Origin: Schlesneria paludicola DSM 18645
Lineage (GTDB): Bacteria; Planctomycetota; Planctomycetia; Planctomycetales; Planctomycetaceae
DNA: 33,287 bases
Assembly (NCBI GenBank): GCA_945862235.1
Contig: CAMAYU010000050.1
Span: forward strand, 1-33,287
Reading direction: 5' to 3'
How positions within the stretch are numbered: position 1 is the first letter of the stretch; each line of letters opens with the position of its first letter. The translations under genes and the position numbers were made by a program. Below are positions 1 to 8,894 of this stretch, one piece after another. Below the pieces are notes generated by a model. The model searched no databases, was not told the origin of the DNA, and was given only the letters and a program-made list of their open reading frames with translations.

Positions 1-47
1 CTGGACGGTCGGTTTAACGCTCCGAAACGCGCGGTGGAAGCTCCTGG

Positions 48-1274
48 ATGCGATCTGAGCCTTCCGCATCCCGCCGAACCACGAAACGCCAGTCCAAGCG
101 ACAATCAACTGGCTCGGAAAACTCAAACTCGACCGACCATCCCTCACCACCAAACACACCGCTTTTTCAACAGGCTGCTAAGCCCCGCTCCGAGCCGCAG
201 GTGGTGAGCGACCAGACGATCGTTCCGCGTGGTTGGACTGCTCCACGTCCCACGTTCCGGACTGCACCGGAGACCGCTCCGAGTTCACCGGTGATTGAGA
301 CCGTCGCGCCGCGGCCTCGTGGGAATGTCGAGGCACTCGTGGCGAGGCCGGTACCGCAAGGGGTCTCCCCCGTTTTGGCCGCGGCCCCCACGGTCTCGCT
401 CACTGTCGATGACCTCGCCAAGATTGCGGCACAACCTCAACCGTTCGCGGGCCACGAGATCATCGAGGAGCTCGGACGTGGCGGCATGGGTGTCGTCTAT
501 CGCACGCGTTCGACCGCAGATGGTTCACTCGTGGCGGGTCAGGTCGTCTCGCCTGCCGTTGCGTCGAGTCCCGATGACCTGCCCCGCTTTGTAGGGGAAG
601 CGAACATCGTCAAAGAACCGTCTCATCCACACATCGTGCCGTTCCGCGATTTCGGCCATGCCGACGGGCAACTTTTCTTCGTGGTGGAACTCGTGCCGGG
701 AGTCGATGGACAGGCTCTCCTCCGACAAAGCGAGGGGCCGTTGCCGGTGGCGAGAGCGATCAGCATCGTGTGCCAACTGTTGGAGGCGCTCTCGGCTGCG
801 CATCGCAAAGGTTACGTCCATCGCGATGTGAAGCCGTCGAACTTGCTGATTGAGGAACGCTCCTCCCAGGACGTTGTCTGGCTCGCGGACTTCGGACTGG
901 CACGAACCTATCAGGCATCCAAACTCAGCGGCCTCACGACGACCGGGAACATTGGTGGCACGCTGCCGTTCATGGCTCCCGAGCAGATCACGAACTATCG
1001 CGATGTCACTCCCGCTGCGGATCAATACTCGGCGGCGGCCACGCTGTACCACCTGCTGACGAAGCGGCACACGTATGACTTTCCGAAAGTGGTCGCCAAA
1101 CAATTGCTGTTGGTCCTGCAAGAGTCTCCGAAACCGCTCCAGCAACATCGAGCCGATCTCCCTGACCAGCTCGCTGCCGTCATTCACAAAGGACTGGCTC
1201 GAATTCCGACCGAACGGTTTGTCGATGTCGAGGTATTTCGGACCGCGCTCTTGAACTGTCTGCGCCTGCCGTGA
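48..1274 (+). CDS. Ser/Thr protein kinase-like protein without the VAxK lysine
   Basis: This 408-residue protein has a disordered, Ser/Pro/Arg-rich N-terminal part (about 1-130) followed by a bacterial Hanks-type kinase domain (about 136-405). Visible motifs are the glycine loop GRGGMG at 143-148, a glutamate in helix C (GEA, E184), the catalytic loop HRDVKPSN at 258-265, DFG at 281-283 and APE at 310-312. The ATP-anchoring lysine of the VAxK motif is missing: the site reads VAGQ (162-165), so glutamine replaces lysine. No transmembrane segment or sensor domain follows, and the protein ends right after the C-lobe, so it is probably cytoplasmic. The start at 48 has a GGAAG ribosome site 7 bases upstream. 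Codons 40-44 lie in a copy of a repeat end found elsewhere in the window. The kinase fold is certain; activity is doubtful. It could be a pseudokinase or could use another lysine, as WNK kinases do. Confidence 0.88.
   Translation: MRSEPSASRRTTKRQSKRQSTGSENSNSTDHPSPPNTPLFQQAAKPRSEPQVVSDQTIVPRGWTAPRPTFRTAPETAPSSPVIETVAPRPRGNVEALVARPVPQGVSPVLAAAPTVSLTVDDLAKIAAQPQPFAGHEIIEELGRGGMGVVYRTRSTADGSLVAGQVVSPAVASSPDDLPRFVGEANIVKEPSHPHIVPFRDFGHADGQLFFVVELVPGVDGQALLRQSEGPLPVARAISIVCQLLEALSAAHRKGYVHRDVKPSNLLIEERSSQDVVWLADFGLARTYQASKLSGLTTTGNIGGTLPFMAPEQITNYRDVTPAADQYSAAATLYHLLTKRHTYDFPKVVAKQLLLVLQESPKPLQQHRADLPDQLAAVIHKGLARIPTERFVDVEVFRTALLNCLRLP
163..182 (+). repeat. Isolated end of an interspersed palindromic repeat, inside the kinase gene
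   Basis: The sequence tttttcaacaggctgctaag matches the end of the repeat at 17656-17763 (tttttcaacag followed by accgctaa) and the outer arm of the copy at 16676-16774. Here it lies in frame in the disordered linker of the kinase and encodes part of PLFQQAAK. Only the end is present, with no inner stem. Confidence 0.5.
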
Positions 1275-1286
1275 GCGAATCGCCGC

Positions 1287-1315
1287 ACACACCAACCCGC
1301 AGCGTGAGCATGGAG
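1287..1315 (+). repeat. Short intergenic repeat, copy 1
   Basis: The motif acaccaacccgcagcgtgag occurs just downstream of the kinase gene and recurs at 16207-16233 with one difference in the 20-base core. Both copies are intergenic, which suggests a short interspersed repeat. The rest of the gap between the kinase and the next gene (1275-1568) shows no further gene or clear terminator. Confidence 0.5.
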
Positions 1316-1568
1316 GAAAACGAGTCTTCGAGCGACACACCGAAATCCCACGCACACGCCGCAATTTCGTAAACCGCTCTTGAACTTCGCGGACCTCATC
1401 GTTGCGCGGGCCGGTGACATTTTTTTGGACTCTTTCCCACGCGATGGCTCAACCAAATTGACGGCCCCTTCAAACGCTCCCTATCATGCTGCCATCAGTC
1501 GTGCCCGATGACTTGCCCCGCCTCAATTGCCCCACCCTACCTCAATCCGCCTTCGGGAATTCATTCAC

Positions 1569-3896
1569 ATGATGTCACTCGCCCTGTTGCGACCGCTCGC
1601 CCTGTTTGCACGCCAGACCTTCTCTGCATCCGTGATCGGCTTGGCTCTCACGTCGTCCGGCTTGATGGCACTCGGCCAAGAGCCTGCCGCCAATGCCACG
1701 ACACCCGGTGCGTTGCCTCCCGGCGCGGTGACGAACCTGCAAATCAACGGCGGCAATCTTGCTGCGGCCAAAGGGCTGTGGCTGAGCTTTCCGTGCGAGA
1801 GCAGTCTGACCGCCGGAATCGACAAGAATGGTGAGAACCCGGCTCAGGTGACGTACACGTTGAACGTTCCGCCGAACACGCCGTGTGGCGTGCATGGTTT
1901 GAGAGTCATCACCGACAAAGGCGTTTCGCCGCTGAAGTTTCTGATCGTCGATGACCTGCCGTCGGCGGCGTCGGTCGGAAGCAACGTCACGCGCGCGGCG
2001 GCTCAGACGGTCACGGTGCCGACGGCTGTTGATGGAGCGGTTGCCGGGCTGAACTGGCAGTACTTCAAGTTCACGGCGGCGGCGGGACAGAAGCTGTCGA
2101 TTGAGGTTCTCGCGCGGCGGATCGGTTCGGCGCTCGACCCGATGCTGCGGCTGCTCGATGCGAATGGGAGGGAACTCGCGTTCAACGACGACACGCCGGG
2201 GCTGAGCGGCGATGCGGCGATCATTCATACGTTCAAAGATGCCGGTGAATACGTAGTGGAACTCCGCGACATCAAGTACGGCGGCGGAGCGTATCGGTTA
2301 CGGATGGGTGACTTCCCCGTGGCGACCGTCGCCTATCCGCTTGCCGTGCAGAAGGGGACGACGGCAAATGTAACTCTGGCTGGGTTCGGTGTTGATGGCG
2401 TTGTTCCAGTCGCCGTCGCCGTCGCGGCGGATCACGCTGCCGAATGGATCCCCGTCAGTTCGAAGCGGCCGAATGGCGCGAGTGGTTTCAGTTCCGTGGC
2501 CGTGGTCTCGACGCCGCAGTTCGTGGAAGTCGAACCCAACAACGCGGCCGAGCAAGCGAACAAAATCGAGTTCGGGCACGACGTGAACGGGCGACTCGAA
2601 CAGCCCGGCGACGTGGACCGTTTCACATTCACCGCGAAGAAGGATCAGTCGGCGACGTTTGTCGGCATCACGCGCCAACAGGGGTCACCGACGGACCTCA
2701 ACTTCAAGATTCTGAACAAGGACGGCGGACAAGTCGCCGCCGCTGAAGACACGGGAACGAATGAAGGTTCGGTCGCGTTCAAGGCTCCTGCTGACGGTGA
2801 TTACACACTGGTCGTCGAAGACTTGAATCGTCGCGGCGGCAGCGAACATGCCTACCGCATCGCCGTGCAAACGAGTCCCGCTCCGTTTTCACTGGCCGCG
2901 TCGCTCGACACCTTCAACGTCCCGGTCGGCGGTTCGGTACTGGCGACTATCACGACGGTGCGATCCCCGCACGCAGGCCCGATCGAACTGAGCCTCCTCA
3001 ATCCACCAGTGGGTCTCACCGCCAGTCGCTCCGTGATCGGTGCCGGTCGCAACGACGCGGTGATGACGATTCACGCCGCTCCCGATTTCGCAGCCGGTTC
3101 GCTGCACGGCATCACGATTGTCGGGACGGCCCGCATCGGTGAGACCGATGTCGCGATTCCCGCTGAGATCGGCGGCGTCCTCAAGGCTCGCAACAACAAC
3201 ATGCGCTGGACTCCCTCGTCCCTGAGCAAGTTCGTCGCCGCGTCGTCCGCTCCCGCTCCCGGCTTTGCGTGGCGCGTCGAGCCGGCCGAAATCGTCTTCG
3301 GCAAAGACCTCTCCGCCAAAGCGAAGCTCATCGCGACTCGAGCCGCAGGGTTTGAAGAGGGCGTGGTGGTGGCCATCACTCCCTCCGCGAACGGCCTTCC
3401 CGCTGGAGTCACCATCGCGGTGAAGAACATCGACAAGGGCCAGACCGAAGCTGAGATCACGATCACCGGCAACAACCAAGCCGCACTTGGCGACTTCACC
3501 GCCGGACTGACCGGAACTCTAAAACAAGGTGACAAAACAGCCGTTCAAGGAATGGCCCTGCGACTGAAGCTCGCGGCCCCAATGACGCTCAAGCTCGACA
3601 CGGGCGCGGCCAAAATCGCCAAGGGAGGCGAACTGATCGTGAAGGCAACAGTCGAACGGAACCCGGCCTTTACCGGCCCGATCAATGTCACGCTGATGAA
3701 TCTCCCCGCCGGAGTCACCGCCGCCCCAGCCCCTGCCGTAATCGCCGCCGATCAAACCACGATCGACATCAAACTCACCGCCACCGCCGATGCCGCCGCC
3801 GCCAACGTGGCCAACCTCACCGCCAAAGCCGACGGTATGGCGGGAGCCGCCAAAGTCGAAGCCACATCTCCTGTCACCACTTTGGCCGTGGAATGA
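1569..3896 (+). CDS. Secreted protein with two PPC-like domains
   Basis: A 775-residue exported protein. I chose the ATG at 1569, which has GGGAA about 10 bases upstream and opens directly with a hydrophobic signal peptide (about 1-37, ending near ALGQEPAA); an upstream TTG at 1527 would bury that signal. Two bacterial pre-peptidase C-terminal-like domains are recognisable: about 155-245 (WQYFKFTAAAGQKLSIEV ... YVVELRD) and about 330-430 (EVEPNN at its start, DVDRFTFTA, YTLVVEDLN). The remainder, about 440-775, is Thr/Ala/Gly-rich beta-type sequence resembling Ig-like repeats. In planctomycetes such proteins are commonly encoded next to DUF1549/DUF1553 genes, as here with the gene at 4743, although a toxin-antitoxin pair separates them. 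A likely role is an envelope or extracellular adhesion or structural protein; no catalytic motif is visible. Confidence 0.8.
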   Translation: MMSLALLRPLALFARQTFSASVIGLALTSSGLMALGQEPAANATTPGALPPGAVTNLQINGGNLAAAKGLWLSFPCESSLTAGIDKNGENPAQVTYTLNVPPNTPCGVHGLRVITDKGVSPLKFLIVDDLPSAASVGSNVTRAAAQTVTVPTAVDGAVAGLNWQYFKFTAAAGQKLSIEVLARRIGSALDPMLRLLDANGRELAFNDDTPGLSGDAAIIHTFKDAGEYVVELRDIKYGGGAYRLRMGDFPVATVAYPLAVQKGTTANVTLAGFGVDGVVPVAVAVAADHAAEWIPVSSKRPNGASGFSSVAVVSTPQFVEVEPNNAAEQANKIEFGHDVNGRLEQPGDVDRFTFTAKKDQSATFVGITRQQGSPTDLNFKILNKDGGQVAAAEDTGTNEGSVAFKAPADGDYTLVVEDLNRRGGSEHAYRIAVQTSPAPFSLAASLDTFNVPVGGSVLATITTVRSPHAGPIELSLLNPPVGLTASRSVIGAGRNDAVMTIHAAPDFAAGSLHGITIVGTARIGETDVAIPAEIGGVLKARNNNMRWTPSSLSKFVAASSAPAPGFAWRVEPAEIVFGKDLSAKAKLIATRAAGFEEGVVVAITPSANGLPAGVTIAVKNIDKGQTEAEITITGNNQAALGDFTAGLTGTLKQGDKTAVQGMALRLKLAAPMTLKLDTGAAKIAKGGELIVKATVERNPAFTGPINVTLMNLPAGVTAAPAPAVIAADQTTIDIKLTATADAAAANVANLTAKADGMAGAAKVEATSPVTTLAVE

Positions 3897-3910
3897 TGAG
3901 CACCCCCATG

Positions 3911-4315
3911 TCACACGACCGACCAATCCTCGACTCGCAGACCGTCCACGCGGCGAAACTCGCTGACGTTGTTCGTGACCACGGCCAGGTCGTGGACCAG
4001 TGCAATCGCGGCAATCTGCAAGTGGTATGGTCCAATCACTTCTCCGCGCTGTTCAAGCCGGTCGCGAACATTCGCGTAACAATTTGCGGTAGCGCGGTCG
4101 AACGGATGTTCCATGAAGGGGCTGAGAGTTTCGTAGATTCTCGCCACGCGGCGATCACGCCGCTCGTATTTGGTTGCACCGTGCAAGAGCTCTGCCCACA
4201 CGACAGAACAAGTCAAAACGTCGCTGATGTCAGTCGTCCGCAAATGGTCGGCAACCGAACTTGCGGCGTCCTTGAAGTACTGAATCCAAGCGCTGGTGTC
4301 GATCAGGAATCGCAT
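3911..4315 (-). CDS. vapC: VapC-family PIN-domain toxin
   Basis: A 134-residue single PIN domain, the usual length for VapC ribonuclease toxins. The ATG at 4315 overlaps the antitoxin stop by one base (TGATG), showing translational coupling; an upstream TTG is less likely. The first catalytic aspartate is present in FLIDTSAW near the N terminus, and a conserved glutamate in VVWAELLHGA. The third acidic site, normally the D of the IGxxDxxIA motif, reads IGPYHLQIA, so histidine (CAC, one base from GAC) replaces aspartate. The C-terminal VVTNNVSEF strand is typical. It is convergent with the PPC-protein gene, with only 14 bases between the two stops. VapC enzymes cleave RNA and are neutralised by the partner protein; the D-to-H change may weaken or abolish metal binding. 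Confidence 0.85.
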   Translation of the reverse strand: MRFLIDTSAWIQYFKDAASSVADHLRTTDISDVLTCSVVWAELLHGATKYERRDRRVARIYETLSPFMEHPFDRATANCYANVRDRLEQRGEVIGPYHLQIAAIALVHDLAVVTNNVSEFRRVDGLRVEDWSVV

Positions 4316-4560
4316 CACCAAACCTTTGCTGGAGGAAGCGGAAGTTCGACGGGTTCGTCAAATGGTTCGTTCGCGAAGCAACCGGCGGTTTCCTCGAAGT
4401 ACCCGAGGGGATATCCCTTGGCATCCGTGGGGACACCTTCCCATGCGGATCGTCGCTTCGCGTTTTCAAGAGCTTGCCGAACCGTTTGTTCAAACTCGCC
4501 GCGCGCCCTCGGATGGAGTTCCGTCAGAGCACGATCTACTTCCGCTGCCAGACTGGTCAT
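4315..4560 (-). CDS. VapB-type antitoxin
   Basis: An 81-residue acidic protein immediately upstream of the PIN toxin and overlapping it by one base, the classic order for type II toxin-antitoxin operons. A GAGG ribosome site lies 7 bases before the ATG. The N-terminal half (about 1-40) is helical and charged. The C-terminal tail, about 48-81 with FEETAG and a run rich in Pro, Glu and Trp, resembles the toxin-wrapping tail of antitoxins paired with PIN toxins. I see no clear DNA-binding motif (AbrB, RHH or Phd), so the identification rests on position and size. The pair is probably autoregulated from the divergent region 4561-4742. Confidence 0.7.
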   Translation of the reverse strand: MTSLAAEVDRALTELHPRARGEFEQTVRQALENAKRRSAWEGVPTDAKGYPLGYFEETAGCFANEPFDEPVELPLPPAKVW

Positions 4561-4742
4561 GATTCATCCTCGTCAATTTCCCCGAGGGGTTGCCGGGAAG
4601 AGGCAGCCCGATCACAGTTCGAGTGCTAACTTGGCGTGAGCCTTCGGGGCAGGCCACCTTACTTTTGAAACGGCCCCCTGTTCCAACGTCCCGCCCTACG
4701 AAAACGCCTTCCCACCGCTGTCCCAAGATGGAGACGACGACT
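4561..4742. other. Divergent promoter region between antitoxin and DUF1549 gene
   Basis: This 182-base spacer lies between the divergent starts of the antitoxin (minus) and the DUF1549/DUF1553 gene (plus), so it must carry promoters for both. An imperfect dyad (gggttgcc ... ggcagccc) near 4587-4610 could be an operator, but I cannot assign -35/-10 boxes with confidence. An open frame does run upstream of 4743, but it lacks a ribosome site and a signal peptide. Confidence 0.35.
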
Positions 4743-7205
4743 ATGAAATTTGTTCGCATTCCTCAACTGATGTTGCTGGCCGTGTTGGGCCTGAGTTCGC
4801 CGAACGTCTGGGCGGTTGATCCTCCGTCTGCGGTCGAGATCGGTCAGCCTGCTGGACTGGCGATCGAGCCAGGGCGGATTGAATTGATTAACAAGCGGAC
4901 GCAGCAACAACTGCTCGTCACCGGCAAGTATTCTGGAGACGAAGTCCGCGACTTGACGGCCGCCGCGACATTCGCTTCGTCCAACCCGGCCGTTGCGAAA
5001 GTGGAAGGCTCCGTCGTGCTGCCCGTTGGGAATGGTGAGGCCGTGGTGACGGCGACCGTTGCCGGGCAGACCGCTTCGGTGCCGGTCCTCGTCAAAAACA
5101 TCGAGGCTCCGGCTCCGGTGAGTTTTAAGAACGAGACGCAGATGGCGCTGACCAAGGCGGGCTGCAACATGGGAGCTTGTCACGGCTCGCCCTCGGGGAA
5201 AGGTGGCTTCCGGTTGTCGCTGCGAGCTTACGATCCTGAGTTGGACATCATGACCGTCCGCTCGGAATTCTTCGGGCGTCGGACCAACATCATGGAACCG
5301 GGCGAGAGTCTGCTGCTCCGCAAGCCACTCATGGAAGTGGCACATGGCGGTGGCAAGCGGCTCAAAAAGGGGGACCCGGCTCACAAGGTTCTCGAACAGT
5401 GGATCGGCGAAGGACTGCGACTCGACGCCGCCACCGAACCCGATCTCGTTCGCATCGAGACCATTCCCGCTAAGCGTGTCTTGAAGCAACTCGGCACTCG
5501 CCAGCAGATCGTCGTCCTCGGCCACTTCAGCGACGGTTCGATCCGCGACGTGACGGCTCTCACTGACTTCACGACCTCCAACGAGTCGGTCGGTTCGGTC
5601 AACGTTCAAGGCTTGGTGACGAAGAACGGACGGGGTGAGACCGCGATTCTCGCTCGCTATCTGACCGGCATGTCCACGACATATCTCACATTTCTCGAAG
5701 AGGTTCCCGGCTTCGCATGGAACAATCCAGCCGAGTCCAACTTTGTCGATAGCGCCGTCTTCGAGAAGCTTAAGCAGCTTCAGATTCTTCCGTCGGATGT
5801 CTGCACAGACGACGAGTTCCTTCGCCGCGTGACGCTCGATTTGACCGGTCGCCTTCCGTCCGCAGACGAAGCGAAAGCACTGATCACCGATGTCGCCAAT
5901 CCGAACCGCCGCGCGGTCATTGTGGATCGGCTGCTCGACAGCAACGAGTTCGCTTCGTTCTGGGCACTCAAGTGGGGCGATGTCCTCCGCTCGAACAGCA
6001 AGAAGCTGAAAACGGCAGGCGTCCACAAGTTCCGCGAATGGATTTATGAGTCGGTTCGCTCCGACAAGCCGCTCGATCAGTTCGCCCGCGAACTGCTGAC
6101 AGCGAACGGCAGCGTTTTTGAGAACCCGCCCGCCAACTTCTGGCGTGCCAGCCGCGATCCGCTCGACGCGACCGAGACCACCGCTCAGCTCTTCCTTGGC
6201 GTGCGCATTCAATGTGCGAAGTGCCACAACCATCCGTTTGAACGCTGGACACAGGACAATTACTACGGCATCGCCGCCGCGTTCGCGCGCGTCGGTCGCA
6301 AGAACTCGGTCGATGCCGACGAAGAAGTGATCTTCACGCAAGCCGGTGGCGAGGTGACTCAACCGCGCACGAACAAGCAGATGAAAGTTCACCTGCTGCT
6401 CAAGGGGGATGTTGATGTTCCTGCCGATCAGGACCGCCGCACCGTCTTCGCCGCGTGGCTCACGTCGCCCGAGAACCCGTTCTTCGCGAAGAGCGTCACG
6501 AACCGCATTTGGGGCCACTTGATGGGACGCGGGATCGTCGAACCAGTCGATGACTTCCGTGACTCCAACCCACCGTCCAACGCGAGGCTGATCGACGAGC
6601 TGTCGAAGCAGTTCGTGTCGAACGGCTTCAGCCAAAAGTGGGCGATCCGCACCATCTGCAACAGCCGTACGTATCAACTCAGCAGCCGCAAGAACGGTTT
6701 CAACAAGGACGATGAAATCTACAGCTCGCACGCCAACACCCGGCTGTTGTCGGCCGAGCAACTCCTCGACGGCATCTGTGCCGTGACGAGTGTCCCCGAA
6801 CAATTCCCCGGCTTCCCGCTAGGAACCCGGGCTTGCGAACTGGCCGATCCCCCGACCGATCACTACTTCCTGAAAGTCTTCGGCCAACCTCAGCGCGAGA
6901 TGGCCTGCCAGTGCGAAAGGTCGAGCGAATCGAACCTGTCGCAAGCCCTGCAAATGATCAACGGCCCCGTCGTCCACAACAAGCTGCGAGCCGACAACGG
7001 CCGCATCGCCACGATGATCAAGGAAATGAAACCCGATGACGAAATCATCGCCTCACTCTACTTGGCTGCTCTCGCGCGAACGCCTTCAGCCGAAGAGATG
7101 ACTGCGTCCAAGACCCACATCGCTGCTCAAACCGATCGGCGCCAGGCTCTCGAAGATGTCGGTTGGGCCATCCTGAACTCGAAGGAGTTTTTGTTCCAGC
7201 ACTGA
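4743..7205 (+). CDS. Secreted Big2/DUF1549/DUF1553 protein
   Basis: An 820-residue exported protein. The ATG at 4743 is preferred because it is followed by a signal peptide (about 1-24, ending NVWA) and preceded by GGAG at 10 bases. Domains in order: a Big2-like Ig domain (about 43-118), a CNMGACH segment (141-147) with a Gly-rich stretch after it, a second Big2-like region (about 235-310), DUF1549 (about 333-520) with a CAKCH heme-type motif at 491-495 inside CAKCHNHPFERWTQDNYYG, and DUF1553 (about 555-805). This architecture is a standard planctomycete family of unknown biochemistry, often thought to be envelope cytochrome-like or polysaccharide-related proteins. Heme attachment to CAKCH is plausible but untested; in this family the motif may bind metal instead. 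The gene ends just before a strong hairpin at 7216, so it is probably the last gene of its transcript. Confidence 0.88.
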   Translation: MKFVRIPQLMLLAVLGLSSPNVWAVDPPSAVEIGQPAGLAIEPGRIELINKRTQQQLLVTGKYSGDEVRDLTAAATFASSNPAVAKVEGSVVLPVGNGEAVVTATVAGQTASVPVLVKNIEAPAPVSFKNETQMALTKAGCNMGACHGSPSGKGGFRLSLRAYDPELDIMTVRSEFFGRRTNIMEPGESLLLRKPLMEVAHGGGKRLKKGDPAHKVLEQWIGEGLRLDAATEPDLVRIETIPAKRVLKQLGTRQQIVVLGHFSDGSIRDVTALTDFTTSNESVGSVNVQGLVTKNGRGETAILARYLTGMSTTYLTFLEEVPGFAWNNPAESNFVDSAVFEKLKQLQILPSDVCTDDEFLRRVTLDLTGRLPSADEAKALITDVANPNRRAVIVDRLLDSNEFASFWALKWGDVLRSNSKKLKTAGVHKFREWIYESVRSDKPLDQFARELLTANGSVFENPPANFWRASRDPLDATETTAQLFLGVRIQCAKCHNHPFERWTQDNYYGIAAAFARVGRKNSVDADEEVIFTQAGGEVTQPRTNKQMKVHLLLKGDVDVPADQDRRTVFAAWLTSPENPFFAKSVTNRIWGHLMGRGIVEPVDDFRDSNPPSNARLIDELSKQFVSNGFSQKWAIRTICNSRTYQLSSRKNGFNKDDEIYSSHANTRLLSAEQLLDGICAVTSVPEQFPGFPLGTRACELADPPTDHYFLKVFGQPQREMACQCERSSESNLSQALQMINGPVVHNKLRADNGRIATMIKEMKPDDEIIASLYLAALARTPSAEEMTASKTHIAAQTDRRQALEDVGWAILNSKEFLFQH

Positions 7206-7215
7206 TGCCATCAAT

Positions 7216-7265
7216 CACCCTGTCGAGACGAGTGGACGTGTTCGTTCACTCGTCTCGACAGGGTG
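7216..7265 (+). terminator. Perfect 19-bp hairpin downstream of DUF1553 gene
   Basis: Arms 7216-7234 and 7247-7265 (cactcgtctcgacagggtg) are perfectly complementary with a 12-base loop, starting 10 bases after the stop codon. Only a short T-rich stretch (gtttcc) follows, so it may terminate transcription or act as a bidirectional barrier against the pseudogene arriving from the other side. Confidence 0.75.
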
Positions 7266-7314
7266 TGTTTCCACCCGCGATGCCAGTTCGTCATGGTGAA
7301 CTCGCTGGTCGCCG

Positions 7315-8545
7315 TCGTTGGAGGCTGATGTTCCCAAGAATCGCGTCACGAGGGCGGTCCAACCAGCTTGGTGGCTGGCACCGACTCCCCGGCCGTTGTC
7401 ACCGTGAGAGTACTCGTGGAACAACACCAATTCGCGCCAATGCGGGTTCTCGGCAAACGGCCGGATTCCGCCATGACACGGACTTTGACCTTGCGCGTCC
7501 GGCAGGAACAGTGAGGCGAGGCGGCGACTTGATTCCCGGGTGACCTACTGCAACGTCATCCACTGCCCCGATCCGGTCGGGCTTCGATTTGGATCGAATC
7601 GCCGTAGAAGTGGTGGTAGCGTTCGAGCGCTTCGATCAGGAGATAGTTCACCGGAAACCAATCGGGTCCGCGCCAGTTCGAGTTGCCGCCGAACAGCCAC
7701 GAGGTCGATTCACCGGGAACATACTCGACGCGATGTTTTTCGTTCCCGCACCAGAACGAGTGCGGATGGTCGGCGTGGAATCGGGGCAGCGCCCGGACGC
7801 CGTGCGGTGACAGGAACTCGCTCTCATCGAGCACGTAGCGCAGGACTCGCTCCAACTGCTCGCGCGACGGAATCGCCAGCAACCGGTGCGAGTGCTTGCT
7901 GCCATCGGCGTGCTCCTCTTCTAGGTAGGAAATCTGTCTCGCCAGATCCCGCCGATGATTGAGGAACCATTCCATCCGCTTGCGGAAGCCGTGGAGCTTG
8001 TAAAGCACCTCGTCCGCGATCACCTCGACCGCGAACAGCGGAATGATGCCGACGATGGAACGGATGCGACTCGCCCTTCGACTGGAGTCGGTCGTAGTAA
8101 AAGCCGTCGGCCTCGTCCCACAGGCCCGTCCCACCCAAGCAATTCATCGCATCGGCGATGTGGACGAAATGCTCGAAGAACTTGGAGGCGACGTCCTCGT
8201 AGGACGGATCGTGCTCGGCCAGTTCCAGCGCGATGGCGAACATCGTCACGCAATAGAACGCCATCTTGGCCGTTCCGTCCGCCTGTTCCAAGTGGCCGCC
8301 CGTCGGCAACGGCTTGGAACGATCGAACACGCCGATGTTGTCCAGGCCGACAAAGCCTTCCGAAAACAGATGCTTCCCGGTCACGTCCTTGCGGTTGATC
8401 CACCAGGTGAAATTGATGAGCCGTTATTGAAAGGCCCGCGCCAGAAAGTCGCGGTCGCGCCGATCCCGCCGCCCGGTCATCTTGTAGACGCGCCAGCAAG
8501 CCCAGGCATGCATGGGCGGGTCACCATACGGCGAGTGTTCATGAG
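7315..8545 (-). pseudogene. Decayed C-terminal half of an MGH1/GH63-like glucosidase
   Basis: Read from 8545 downwards, fragments in shifting frames join into the C-terminal part of the large glucosidase family annotated as MGH1-like/GH63 glycoside hydrolases. In order they are [109 protein letters not shown] and ENPHWRELVLFHEYSHGDNG through GASHQAGWTALV. Lesions I can place: an in-frame TAA at 8426-8424 between FQ and RLINF, a frameshift near 8050-8075, a second near 7575-7585, and an in-frame TAG at 7547-7545 after MTLQ. The N-terminal half of the family is absent upstream of about 8545. With at least four lesions over 1.2 kb it cannot encode a working enzyme. The family hydrolyses glucosides or mannosylglycerate-type substrates, so the loss suggests a discarded carbohydrate function. 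Confidence 0.85.
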
Positions 8546-8894
8546 CGAAGTCTCTCTGTTTTTCGGTGCGAATGTCGGCGGAGGCTAATGCGGACCGTCC
8601 GTTTTACCTAGATCAATTCCGCGCTTGACCGAAGCGTTGGTTTCGATGAATCTGCGCCGAAGTGTGACGTGCGGCCGCGACCGGAATGCATGACATTGAC
8701 GTGTTTCAGTGAACCATTGATGGTCGAATTGCCGGGGTGAGCATGTCGGATCATCGCGGGGGGTATCACCCGTTTTTCAGCGACATCGCCACGAGCATGA
8801 CGCCACGAGGGGAGTCACCTTCGCGGATGAAATTCCATCCGCAGACGCAACATCGGACCCAGAGTTTCATTCCGGGGAAACGGCCGACGCGTCT
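8546..8894. other. Gap between two pseudogenes, no feature recognised
   Basis: About 350 bases between the truncated end of the glucosidase remnant and the start of recognisable GAF homology. A 65-codon open frame (8737-8934) is present but has biased, low-information composition, and its second half is the out-of-frame reading of the GAF remnant. The missing N-terminal half of the glucosidase is not here. I see no promoter, RNA gene or repeat. Confidence 0.4.

Noticed and set aside
3893-4639. A 248-codon plus-strand open frame over the toxin-antitoxin pair
   Set aside because: The minus strand has the PIN-domain and antitoxin genes with a one-base stop/start overlap; the plus-strand product resembles nothing.
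4659-6803. A 714-codon open frame antisense to the DUF1549/DUF1553 gene
   Set aside because: It is Arg/Asp/Val-rich with no recognisable domain, and it mirrors the codon bias of the real gene on the other strand, as expected in GC-rich DNA.
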